DNA of 64,000 nucleotides from Turnera subulata (Eukaryota > Streptophyta > Magnoliopsida > Malpighiales > Passifloraceae). The notes under the pieces are model-generated. The model worked only from the letters and a program-made list of their open reading frames with translations, searched no databases and had not been told where the DNA came from. The translations under genes were made by a program, and so were the position numbers. How positions within the stretch are numbered: the stretch's first letter is position 1; each line of letters begins with the position of its first letter. This document shows positions 48,193-60,204 of this stretch, piece after piece. The DNA lies in assembly GCA_028386065.3 (NCBI GenBank), contig JAKUCV010002824.1:1-64000 (forward strand), written 5' to 3'.

Positions 48193-51100
48193 ATGAGAAG
48201 AAGCCAGAAAACCAAAAACGGCCAGTACCCCCCATTAGATATCAAGCCCCCTTATCTCCAAAACACAATCCTAAACATCCATGCAGAAGTTTACGCTTGC
48301 TCAGTTAAACCCACAAAACCCAGGAGGAGAAAACCTCGTAAAGTTTCTTCCTTTAGTGTCTTTACGGGCCCCCAATTTGGTATTTTTGATGGTTCAAATG
48401 CCATCTCCAAGCCAAGCTCATACCTTGTCGGTACAGTTCTCAGAAAGGCCACCGGTGATGATAATGATGCAGTTGCTGCCACTCCACAACAGCTGTCCAG
48501 TGTAATCTTTCATTTGTTCCTCGTCTTTTTGTTTTCCCGATAATGTTTGTGTGTAATTGAGAAATGGGTTCGTTTGAATAGGATTAATGAAGAAAATACG
48601 CTCTTTGTATTGCAAATTGTGTTCTTTTTCTATCTGGTTGTCACGAGAATGCTTTTATTGAGATTGGTATATGCTCTCTCTTCAATTTGTTTCAGAAGAG
48701 CGAAGAATCAAATCATGGGTCATCTAGTATCGGCGAAAGTTATGTGCCGTTGCTTGTTCGGATGCTGGGTCTTGACAATGATCCTTCCGATAGAGAACAA
48801 GCCATAGTGACGCTATGGCAATATTCACAAGAAGGGAGGAAGTGCATTGATAATATCATGCAGTTTCAGGGTTGCATCAATCTCATCGTTAACCTTCTTC
48901 AATCTGAGTCTACTTCCGCATCTGAAGCAGCTGCCGGGCTTCTACGATCGATATCATCTATAAATTCGTACAGGGATATGGTTGCAGAAAGTGGAGCTAT
49001 AGAGGAGATAACTGCTCTACTCAGACAACCTTCTTTGGCCACTCACGTATAGGAGAGCTATCTCATCATTGGAAATGCTAGCCAGTGTACTTTCTGGTGT
49101 TGGAAAGTTGAAGTATTTATTCCTTCAGGTGAAGGAGCAATGCACTTGTACTCTGTGGAATTTGTCTGCAGATGAGAAACTCTGACAGAAAATTGCAAAC
49201 AGTTATATTCTGCCATTACTGGTTAAATCCCTGGATGATGAAGAGATGAAAGTGAAAGAAGCAGCAGGAGGGGTTCTGGCCAATTTGGCATTGACTCACT
49301 CTAACCACCCCATCATGGTGGAAGCAGGAGTTATTCCTAAATTGGTGAGAGTTACGCATGAATTAAGTAGACATTACTTGTTTCAATTTTAATTCACTAT
49401 CGCATGTCGTCACCATTTGAAATGTGGACTTTGCATTTGTGAAAAAAAATATCCTGCAAATAAAAGTTTTTATGGATTTATCGGCCTCTGTGTTTTTGAC
49501 CTTTATCTTATACCTTTTATTGGATTTATCATTTATCAGCCAATTTGGCATTGACTTGCTCTAATATTTAATGCAGGCAGAGTTCTTGACTGCTCAATTT
49601 AAACCCGAAGCTAAAGTTATCTGGGAGGAAGCATTGAACACTCTAGTAGAACTTGCTAAGAATGAGTACTACAGAATTCTTATAATAGAAGAAGGTTTGA
49701 TTCCATTGCCACTGATTGGTGCTGCTGCCTATAAATCTTTCACTCCGAATTTGAAGTCATGGCCTACTTTCCCTGATGGCACAGAGGTTGAACGTTCTGA
49801 CTAACTACTATGATAAGCCTTCAAAGTATGGCGCTAATAAAGTGCTCCTAGGATTAAGTATGAAGAATAAGAACATAGAGGAAGCCAAGGAGAAAGGAAT
49901 AATTGGACGAGCAAGGCAGGAACGTCTTGCTCGCTATGGGCTTATAGAGCCGAGACGGTCTCAAACAGAACTGTCCAATGACCAATTTATACTTTTGCCA
50001 TGGATTGATGGTGCTGCTAGATTGGTTTTGATTCTTGGACTTGAAGATGAGTTGGCCATAAAAAGAGCTGCAGAGGCAATTGCTAATGCCGCAATCAATG
50101 AACACACGCGGAAGTCATTCAAGGAAGCTGGAGCAATAAAGAATTTGGTTCCACTATTGGGTCACAAAAATGATGCTATCAAATTTGCTGTCGTTGGGGC
50201 TTTGGATAAGTTGTCTATCAGGTGCTGTTTATGTTCTTTTGCTTCATACACTTTACATGCCACAGTACTGTAGTACACAAGCATTTTTACTGTCAAATGA
50301 TTAAGTTCATACAAACGACAAGATCGAGGTGGATAAACTCATTGTTGCTAGTAAACGTTCATCTAAGTGGAATTTTGTCGGAACTCATAAAGCCTAAACT
50401 CAATTTCCAACTCTTCTTTTTCATTAGTTTCAGATTAAGTGCCAATTTTGCAATCTTGACGTTTGGCAACATTTTGCTGATTTTTTTCCATTGTTTATGC
50501 AGCTACAGTAAGTTTCAGGTTATTGAGTCTCAAGGTGAAATGTCTCCATTGATCGACATCTTAAAGAACTCAGAAACACCTGAAAACATGATGGAAAAGG
50601 TTAAATTGATTCTTCTTCTTTTTCTCTTCCAGGATTTATCATAGTTTCTTTTTTTTCTTCGTTCATTTTCTTTTTCAGGCATCTCAGATTGGTGCAATGC
50701 AGGCTTTGAATTTACTAGCCCGAATCTTGGACCCTGACAAAGAAATGAGGTAAGAATCATCTTTCGCGGCACTGCCAAAGCTTATGTTTCTCTATTTGCC
50801 TGATTTGGTGTGGCAAGTCTTTGTTTTGACAAATGGCTTATTTTATGGTGACGCATTCCAGTTTTATGATGGGCCTGTTAATGGATTTAAAGATAAGTTG
50901 GATGCTGCAAGAACTCCTGATTCTTCTAATGGGTCAAGTACAGGAAGCCAAACCTCACTTTCAGAAGCAAATACCACGAGGTAATTTTCTGTAGCTTTGA
51001 TATTCTTGCAGTAGCATTTGTCTTTTCTTCAGCTTTTATTTCTGTTCTCTTTAATGTGCCTTCCTTTTAGGTAATTAATTTTGATGGTGCTGTAGAGTGC

Positions 51101-53107
51101 ACAAAATTAGGTCACTTGCTATTTGTTGGTCAATGTACTCTTGACCATGTACTTGATAATGCATCCTTATCTCTGTAATGCTGCTGTCCAACATGAAGAA
51201 GTGATAACCAAATGAAATCCAGCAGATACGTGGACCCAAACACATGCCATGTTAGCTGTGCTTGACATCATTTGAGTGTTACTGGCTAAAATTTAACTGT
51301 AAAATGATCGATGCTGTTCTTGACATAAAATTATTTTGATTTGAAAATACTTGGAGATGACTGTAGCATGCTTTCCTGTCATGCTTTCCTGTCAAACTAA
51401 GCATCGTTCTTGTGCTTGAATAATGAAAAGAAATATATATGGACTTCAAGCGTTTTTATCAATTTGATGTGGTTGAGCCTTTTATATCGCGTTGTAAAAA
51501 AGATATGGTATAGACATATGTATCACGTTTTACAAGCCTTAAGTCCTTTATCTTTCTTAGTTGCAACTGTTTTTTTCGCTTTGTAGTGGTTTAATAGTTC
51601 AGGGGGACTCGAGGATGCTCCCCTTACTGATATTTACAGAAAAAGAAGTAACCACTTCCAGTCATATTTCTATTCTTCCCAGAGTACTTTGATGGTCCAA
51701 ATGGCCATTTGGTACTAAAGATATAGTTCACCCTTAGCAGCGTCTTTGCTGGATGCTAAATTGCAACATGGTGTTCCATCGTCTGTTTTATGATTTGCAA
51801 TTCACTATTGTTATTTGCTTACTAATGAGGAAAGTAAGAATTGCATTAACATTCTGCAAATCCACTCACTGCAGGCAAGATGTACTGGACTCTGATGTCG
51901 CCTCTCGCCTTGTTGAGATGCTGAAGCACTCATCTCCAAGTTTACAAACAAAAGCAGCTTCTACCCTTGAGTACATGGCAATTATTGATTCTGACATGGA
52001 CACCATCATGTCAGTAAATATTGAATCTGGCTTGGATGCTGTTTTCCAACAAGAGATATTGAGTGGTATAGAAGATTATTCTCTTTAATGCTAGAGTTAA
52101 ATTTCATATGCATTTGTTTGGTTTAGTCCCAAGTTGGACCATATTTATCAACATGTTGTTGTTTTCTTGGGATTGATCCATGATGCTTATGCTGAATCGA
52201 GTGTAGCTTTTTCGAATAACCAAAATATATTGCTGGATAGAAAAAATTCGCAAAAAAATCTTTGATATATATATATAGTTACACCTCCAAAAATATGAAG
52301 TTCCCCTTGTTGAGAGTTACAATGGGCACTCACAGTGTATTGAATTTGACAGCCTCTCTCCCTGACTAGCAGCATGAGTATTTTGTATTGCTGCATGCAA
52401 TATCTCTATATGTATAATCATACGTATACATTCTTTAATATTGGACAGGATCAGAATCTGACGATGAAAATCAGCAGCCAGAAATATATGCTCTTCAAAT
52501 TGAAGCAGGAATGGCAACATCTGCAGCATCAAGATTGCTCACGAAGCTTCTAGATTCGGATAAGTTTCGCAGCAACATAAACTCTGCTCATTTCACTGAA
52601 CTGCTTCGTAAAATCCTGAAGTCAAACATTCCTCTCCAGTATAAAGAGTGGGTGGCAGCTGCCCTAGTTAAACTTGGATATGTGTATGGTGAAACTCGTC
52701 CCAACCTAGAACTGGAGAGTCCTATACCCACAGAAGTAACTCTGTAGGAGACAATCCCAAGACTAATAGAGCAGCTCAAGTCATCTTTCTCTCCAGAAGC
52801 ACAGGAGGCTGCAGTTGTTGAGCTGAACAGAATGATCTCCGAGGGAGTCCTGGATGCCGCCCGGGAGGTTGCTTCTGCAGAGGGATTAGTTCCTTTGGTG
52901 AAGATAATAGAAGGTGGTAATGAGAGGGCAGTGGAGGCAGCCTTGTCAATACTGTATAATCTGAGCATGGACAACGAAAATCACTCGGTGATTCTCGCTT
53001 CCGGAGTGGTGCCAGCTTTGAGGAGAATCGTTATATCTGAGAGGCCGCAGTGGAAACGAGCACTGCATTTCCTGAGAACTTTGCCTTCATGGACCCCCCA
53101 ATTGTGA
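48193..53107 (+). pseudogene. Armadillo-repeat protein gene, probably broken (9 exons)
   Basis: Exons: 48193-48501 (start uncertain), 48696-49046, 49129-49344, 49577-50221, 50503-50599, 50679-50749, 50862-50980, 51875-52065, 52449-53107. The N-terminus is Arg/Ser-rich, possibly a plastid transit peptide. Armadillo-type repeats run throughout: REQAIVTLWQYSQEGRKCI, EAAAGLLRSISSINSYRDMV, VKEAAGGVLANLAL, IKRAAEAIANAAINEHTRKS, and near the C-terminus RAVEAALSILYNLSMDNENH. Four lesions are seen: TGA at 49183-49185 (after DEKL), a shift at about 49797-49803, a phase mismatch between 50749 and 50862, and TAG at 52745-52747 (after PTEVTL). Flanking sequence stays clearly coding, so decay is recent or the assembly is faulty here. 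Closest Arabidopsis homologue by memory is AT1G23180. Such proteins are scaffolds; the partner is unknown. Confidence 0.8.
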
Positions 53108-53613
53108 AATGTGCAGAGTGATGCATGAAGCAGTATGCAGCTGAGTATACGCGTAGGAAATGCCGGTCAATTTTGCTCCCTTTTGTGAATAAGAACATGC
53201 AATATCGATGTATGAATCCTTCCATCATGTAACCGGCCCTTGGCTGTATACTTTTCTGATTACCTCCAATGCTCTTAGTAGGACTAATAATTTGTTACAG
53301 GACTTCATGCTTGATGATTTTGCCTCTTGCCTTTATGTCTTAACAGGCATTCTTAGTTTTAGGGAATGGTGGGCAAGGTCCATATCCTTGATGAGCCTAA
53401 TGGCTGGCTCTGTCAAGGCCCGGTTGTCAGTTCGGCCTTTTTGTTGGCCCATTATATCCTTACCTCGTAGACGCATGGTCGTTTTCATTCTTTAACCTTT
53501 CATAAAACGGGAGAGATATTTGGTCGAGATATTTCCACTCAAAGCTCACTCCCTTCCTCGGCTAGCAAAGAGACAGACTACTAATATTAGAGTAAAAAGT
53601 TTATCACCAAAAG
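53108..53613. other. 3' region of the armadillo gene; no further gene
   Basis: About 500 bp without a supported coding frame, ending at the start of the gypsy-type LTR. Confidence 0.5.
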
Positions 53614-55500
53614 TGTAACAGCTCAGGTAAAATTTGGATTTTTATCGGAATTGTAAAAGTCGTTATATAGTGATTTACCTTTGAATTTAATCTTGGGTAA
53701 TTAATTTAAGGTAAATCGGGCATCGCTTTTCGAAACCAAGGTTTTTCCCGCGCTCGAGATTTTTCTGTGGATTTTTCGGACCAAAGTTGGTATTTTTCGG
53801 GTCCCGGAATCATCAAAAAATTACACCAGAAATATAACTAAGGAGGTATATCAGTTATTTTCTGGTCCAGTCTGGACACGATCCTGCATTATTGAGCCGC
53901 CTTAATAATGCAAGGCGGCGCCACCTTTGCTGCTGTGTACAACATTATAAAGAGGAAAGAGGAGGAAAGCAGGAGAAGAGAAGAAGAGGAGAAGAAAAAG
54001 AAAAAGAGAAAAAAGAAGAGAGGGAAAAAAAAGAGAAAAAGGAAAAAAAGAGGAGAAAAAGAAAAAGAAAAAAACAAAAAAGAGAAAAAAACGGAAAAAC
54101 AGAAACAGAGAGGAGAGGATGTGGAAGAAAATTAAAAAAAGAGAGAAGAGAAAATAAGAAAAGAAAAGAAGAAAAAGAACGAAAATAGAAAAGAAAAAAA
54201 GAAAAATAAGGAAAAAAAAAGAAGAAAACCCGGTGAACAGTTTTGTCACTTTCTTCCCGCCTCGGCATTGTTCACCAGGAAGAGTTCCACGCCACCGTTC
54301 GCTGCACCGCTGTCACCATCGAGCTCGCCACGCCGTCGCCGACTGAACGCCGCCCTCACCATCGCTTTCCGCCGCGAGACGCGCTGCAGGCAAGCGTTGA
54401 CCCGCGGATCCAGCTCCCCGCGTCTCTGCTCGGCCTCCAGCGCCGTCGCGCCCGGGTTTTCACCGCCCATGGAGTCGCCCTTGTCCGCCGCTGCTGTTGG
54501 TGTGCTCGCCCTTCCTCCTCTCGCGCTTGTCGTCGCGCCGCCGCCGCTGACCCGAGGTGAGCAGATCCGGGTTTGTTTGACCCGCGTGCATGTCCGGGTC
54601 GCGACCTTCTGGGTTGCCGGGTTGGGTTTTGCTTTTTTTTTTAAAAAGGAAAATATATATATATAAATATTTGCTGGTATTTAATTCTGGAAAAAAATAT
54701 ATATTTACTTTGAGAAAAATATAGTAAGTATGATTTATGGTTTTAGAGAAAAATATATGTATATATATACCTTGATAATTATGTTTTGTTTTGAAAAAAA
54801 ATATTATTATGTTTATTTAGAAAAGATATATTCTATATATATATTTTCAGGAAAATTATAATTATACGTTATTATTTCTCTGAAATATAATACGTATATG
54901 TTATTATTCTTGGAATATATATATAGGTATATTTCTGAAATGTATATAATTATGTTGATTTATAATTATTTAGAAAAGTATTTTACCTCTGGAAAATATA
55001 TATAAACTTATAAATTCATATTTATTTCCAGAAAATAAGTTTGTATGATTATTTTACTGGAAAATGAGTTTTCTAAAGATAATAATATTTAGTAATATAT
55101 TTTGGAAAGTATATTATTTTATGAAAATATTTTGATTTAATAATTTTCGAAATGTATATATATATATCTTTCTAGAAAAACTATTTTATGATAATATAAT
55201 CGAGATGTTTTACCAGGAAGTTGATTTACAGTATTGGCATCATGACATACCGATTATGTGCATCTTATGTGAGCATATGTGTTTTGTTATGTAGGCTTGA
55301 TATCGGGCAGTTCCCCGAGGAACCGGCTTTGGTTCCGGTTGATATTTTCAGAGTTGAGTAATCGGCTAAGGTGAGGATGGATTTCCTTTGATATGTGCCT
55401 ATATTACTCGGTTGTTGTGTTTGATGATTGTTGCACTGTTGATTGTTGCATTTGCTGTGGTTTGATTCCGAATGTTTATCCCAGTGTCTTGATTGTTTTT

Positions 55501-55783
55501 GGGATGTTTATTCCCATGATTTGAGTTTTGGGATATTTATCCCTGTGTCTTTTTGGTATAAAGAATAATGGATTAAACAATAAATTGTGACAAGGATGTC
55601 AATCCTTGGTATGGTTTGTATGGGATGTTGATCCCGGTATTTTGGTTAGGGATGTTGATCCCTATGATTTGGTTTGTGAGATGATGATTTAATTGTCACG
55701 TGGTAAGTAGTGGTACGACCCGATGGTTTGAAAATTAATTTTGGGATGCTATGGTCGGTTACTTGGTTGGGGATGTTTATCCC
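55501..55783. repeat. Cluster of GGGAT(N4)ATCCC-type palindromes
   Basis: Copies at about 55501, 55530, 55592, 55622, 55649 and 55770. Variants include AAGGAT with ATCCTT and AGGGAT with ATCCCT, so arms change together. The central four bases are GTTT, ATTT, GTCA or GTTG. Confidence 0.88.
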
Positions 55784-55908
55784 GGTTTGGTTGGGTTGTT
55801 ATACCCAGTTTGATATTTGGGACGTGGTCCCGGTTTGGTTTGTTCTCTTTGACTTGGCATCCGGAATTAATTGATAACCTGGTACGACTCTAGCTTATCC
55901 GTGACGGG

Positions 55909-58900
55909 TGTAACGACCCGGGTAAAATTTTTGCGATTTTACCGAGTTGATTTAACTCTTACAACGGTAAATAAAATTTTACCGCTGTAAATCGAGAATT
56001 CTACCGCACCAAGTTTTCTGAGTTTTACCGGGAGTAACCGAGTTTCGTTTCGACCGCTGAGGATATGCGACGTCTTGGAGTTTCTTCCGTTAACCGAGCC
56101 TCAGAACTATTTTCCGAGGGTTACTAGGGACTTCCGAGCCTCCTTTACAACTAACCGAGCCTCGGTTTTTAGTTCCGAGACTTGGACGACGCTCAGGGGT
56201 ATTAATCGGATTTTCCGAGCCCAAGTTGTATTTTTGGACTCGGGACGGAAAATCGAAAAGACGGGAGTACCCCTTGCGATTCTGTTTTCTGACACGAAAA
56301 TCCGAGCCGGCCAATCGTGGTTTGCCACGTGGCGACTTTCTTTCTCCTTTTTCCTTTCTTTTCCTTTCTTTTCTTCTTTTCTTATTTTTTTTCCTTCTTT
56401 TTTTTCCCTTTCTCCCTTTCTTCTTTCTCCTTCCGCCGGCCCTCCCTTTCCTTTTCTTTCCCGTGACTTGTTGTCCCCTTTGTCTTCATCTCCTCTTTCC
56501 TCCTTTATTTTCCTTCCCTCTTCGCCGATTTCTCACGCCTCTCCTCTCTTTTTCCTTCTTTTTTTTCGATTTCCTTCTCTGCCTCTCTTCCTCTCCCCTG
56601 TTCCCTGCCACCAGTCGCCTGCGCCACCACTCCACCTCCTCTCTCTCCTCCTCTCCCGCGACGCGCCATCCCTGCTCTGCTCGCGCCCGTCGTCCTCCTC
56701 CTCTGTCGCTGCAGACAGATGATGCCACGGCCGCCCAATCGAGCTCGACACCACCACCGACGGTTTGGGTTCGAGCCACCGCCGTCTCAGAGGACCGCCG
56801 CCATTCACAGGAGGACGAGAGCCCGTCCGATCTCTTTCTCCTTCAAGTCCGCCGGCGCTGCAACAGAGCACCGCTGCCTTCTATCTCCGCCTTCACCTCC
56901 TCTTCGATCGTTGTCGCCAGCGTGGACGTGTGGGTAAGAACCAACAACGATTCTTTCCTCCTCCTCCCACTATATCCTTCTTCCTTAAATCCGATTCATG
57001 ACTAAATGATCTATTCAGGTCTTGTGTGTTGGGTTGTCGCCGAGGTGGGTCATTATGGGTATGATGTTGTTGATGATTCTGCAGGCTTGGGTTTTGTTGT
57101 TTTGATTGATGGACGTTGTGGTTTGGGAGTGCTCAGGGTACTAGAAGGTTGCCGTGGGTGTGGTTGTTGCTGCAGTGGTGGTCGGCTAGTGGTGGAGATG
57201 GGTTGGACTTTCGTTGGTTGAGAAATGGTAGAGGAAGTTACTGTTCCCGGCGTGAACAGTGCTCGGCCGGATTCCGGCGAGAATCCGGCAGTCTCGAGAA
57301 TTTTCCGGAAAAGGCTCGGGACTTTCCAGCGGGCGGAACGTGATATCTGGACGTGGTAATTCCTCGGACTTATTTACACCATGAGCTCGGATTTGGGCTC
57401 GGTTTGCACAACGGACTCGGAAACGGGCCGAACGTGGGGAGGCCCATGTTCCCGTGACATATAAGTATGCGTTTGACGGACCTAATAACGAAACCGGTGG
57501 ATAAGTAAAATAAGTAAAATATGTGGAGTATCGTATAACTAAGTGGCTAATGATTTAATTTATGGATTAATAACGATAACATCGTTTTAGATTTAACTAT
57601 GTATCTAAAAATCTAATATATATAACGTGCATAATTTATTTATGATCAGATTGTGCTTGGTTAACTTACTATGCCATCTGATGGTCTATTACTAACATTA
57701 TAATATTACTACACACTGGATATTGTTAACGTCATAATTGCATTATTGTTCTGATTAAATATTACACATCCGTTACATTATCTAATGAGCCATAGTATTA
57801 ATATTAGCTTTACCCTATTTATAATTACCGATTATTTAAGAATATATGTACTTATGAATATTCTTTCCTGCAACATTATGTTATAATTATTTTATGCCAT
57901 ATATCGATTATGTTAATTCATGACCAGAGGAAAAAAATTCTATTTAACGATCTTAATCATCAAACATAATACTTATATGCCCATTATGATATATTTGTCG
58001 ATTGTACTATTTAAATTACTATAACTGTCGTATACATAATTATTATTTTTACCAAGAATAATTATTTTATAAAATGCTATCTATAAGTACTTTAAGGGGT
58101 TATAATTATTTTACAGCCGTAAAAGCATTATTTAATGGAGACGGTTTTGGAACGACGATAACGATGTTAATTGTGGATAAGCCGAATAATAAATTAATCT
58201 CATGCATTGCATTCTTCGATGTGCATTATAAGTGATTGTATGTGTTGACATGATATAGGGACAGACAAAGCCATATGGATTACGTGCCGATTTCAGAGAC
58301 ATACCAGGTGAGGTTAAGTAAATATTTATATACTGTTCGTGATATCAAGTTGCTGTTTGTTCACTGGTATTGTTGTTGTGATAAGTATTGAATGTTGTTG
58401 ATGTTGATGATGTTTGTGATAAAACTTTACCGTTATTATTGTTGTCTGTGAGATTGACATGATTTGAGTACCGGATCATTATTATGTGGAACCTGATAGT
58501 TAAGTGGTATTGATTATTATCCAGACGAGCAGAGAGGCTGCGAGCCTGCTCAGGATAATGAGTTGATGGTTGGTTAATAGTATTGTGGTATCAAGACTAA
58601 AATGGTAAAATTATTAAAATGGAAACACTTAGATATCTAGTAAGTCACAGTTAAATGTTGGAACAGCCAGATGGTAGTCTTTTATTTTATGGTGCTGGGG
58701 GAGAGTGTGCTTGGGGTCTGCTCCCTGTCTGTGCCAATTATTATTTTTAGGCGCTGGGGGAGAGTGTGCTTGGGGTCTGCTCCCTGTCTGTGCCAGTTAT
58801 ACGTGGAGGTACCAGGGCGGGGTCCACGGGCTAGCTAGCTTGACTACCAGGCGACGGCCATCATTTAACTTGTGATAGGGGCCCTGATAATAAAATTGGA

Positions 58901-59429
58901 ATAGCGTGTCTAGAATCACAAGTGTGTCATTTAAGGTTCGTGAGAACCTTAGTTGATTGTTGGTGATGTGACTTGGGAATTTACGGTTGTTGTATATGTA
59001 TATTTGCTTATGGGTTTTACCCGGTGGGCACTTCGGACTCACCCCTCACCTGCGGGCTTTCATCCCGTAGGTTGAGTTATTTGTGGTTCAGGTATGATGC
59101 ATTCCAGACAGGCTGCGGCGTTATCCCTCGGACAAGACTCGGATCCATTAGGTTGCATCAGGTTTTGCATATGTTGATAATGAGATTAAAATTTGCTTCC
59201 GCTGTGCTATGTTTTGGCTTCCCAGGTTTGGGTGACGTGTGTTTGTTATTGGGCCGATGGGCCAGATTTCTTATGTTGATTTTGATTATATTGAGCCGTT
59301 GGGCCGGTTTCTTTGATTATTCGTTGATATTGTCTTTGGGCCATTGGGCTGTGTTACTTGTTACATTTACTGTTGTACAATTCCGGCACGTGTTTACCAT
59401 GTACGGTAAATACGGGTCGGGGCGTTTCA
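55909..59429 (+). mobile_element. Solo LTR of 3521 bp nested in another LTR, target duplication ACGGG
   Basis: Begins TGTAACGACCCGGG and ends TACGGGTCGGGGCGTTTCA. ACGGG flanks both sides (55904-55908 and 59430-59434), the 5-bp duplication expected of Ty3/gypsy integration. No interior remains, so unequal recombination between LTRs is the simplest origin. It contains a pyrimidine tract with GC-rich pseudo-coding ORFs (56330-57340), AT-rich DNA, a 57-bp tandem pair (about 58687-58797) and the 3' hairpin box. The ORFs are low-complexity and not called. Confidence 0.9.
58687..58797 (+). repeat. Tandem pair of a ~57-bp unit
   Basis: GCTGGGGGAGAGTGTGCTTG and the following CTGCTCCCTGTCTGTGCCA occur twice in a row inside the solo LTR with two or three differences. 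Confidence 0.9.
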
Positions 59430-60204
59430 ACGGGGCCCAGGAAGATAAAATTGAAAATTGGATTTTTTTTTAAGTCTTTTTGGTCTTAGACCAGTTTTGG
59501 GTCGAGTCCTTTGGATTGGTATATTTTGGCTGTTATGCCTGTTTTCGACCTTGAGTATTTTATAGTGTTGCATATTGATTGTCTATCCATGGTTGGTGAG
59601 CACTTCGGAGTCACCCCTCACCTGCGGGCTTTCATCCCGTAGGTTGAGTTATTTGTGGTTCAGGTATGATGCATTCCAGACAGGCAGTGGCGTTATCCCT
59701 CGGACAGGACTCGGATCCATTAGATTGCATCAGGTTTTGCATATGGTGTCTTGAGATTATAATTGCTTCCGCTGTGCTATAATTTGGGTTCCCGGGTTTA
59801 GGTGATGTGTTTTGATGTTGGGCCGTTGGGCCGGTTTCTCTGTTATATACATTGATATTATCTTTGGGCCATTGGGCCGTGTTTCGTGTTGTATTTACTG
59901 TTGTACAGTTCCGGCACGTGTTTACTGAGATTGGTAAACACGGGTCGGGGCGTCTCATTTTTTGGTAGCGGAGCGGGCGGTAGGTCCTTGGGTGATTGTT
60001 TGCTTATTTGCTGTGCATAGCTCGCTCCATATGTTTATTATTTTGCATTTATATCATTTATTTAGTACATGATGGATCCAGTCGAGGGACGCCAGCTTGC
60101 CACAGAACATTCACATAAGAGGTAATTGATGCCATAAACATGTAGAAACATAAATATTATTAATATTACTAATATTATTATTACATTATCATTATCATTA
60201 TCAT

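Larger units (their letters stand above)
53614..59957 (+). repeat. 5' LTR of the gypsy-type element (interrupted)
   Basis: Starts TGTAACAGCTCAGG, ends CGGGTCGGGGCGTCTCA. Contains a long purine tract (53950-54230), a GC-rich stretch (54270-54570), an AT-rich middle (54650-55200), and the palindrome cluster at 55501-55783. The insertion point is within a GTGACGGGG motif that is intact in the related solo LTR near 40475. Confidence 0.85.

Noticed and set aside
53890..54666. ORFs rich in Lys/Glu or Phe/Leu in the purine tract, and GC-rich ORFs after it
   Set aside because: They are translations of a GAA-rich tract and LTR sequence; no family features.
56075..57005. Overlapping long ORFs in a pyrimidine/GC-rich tract
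   Set aside because: They lie inside a solo LTR, are Ser/Phe/Pro low-complexity on several frames at once, and resemble no protein.
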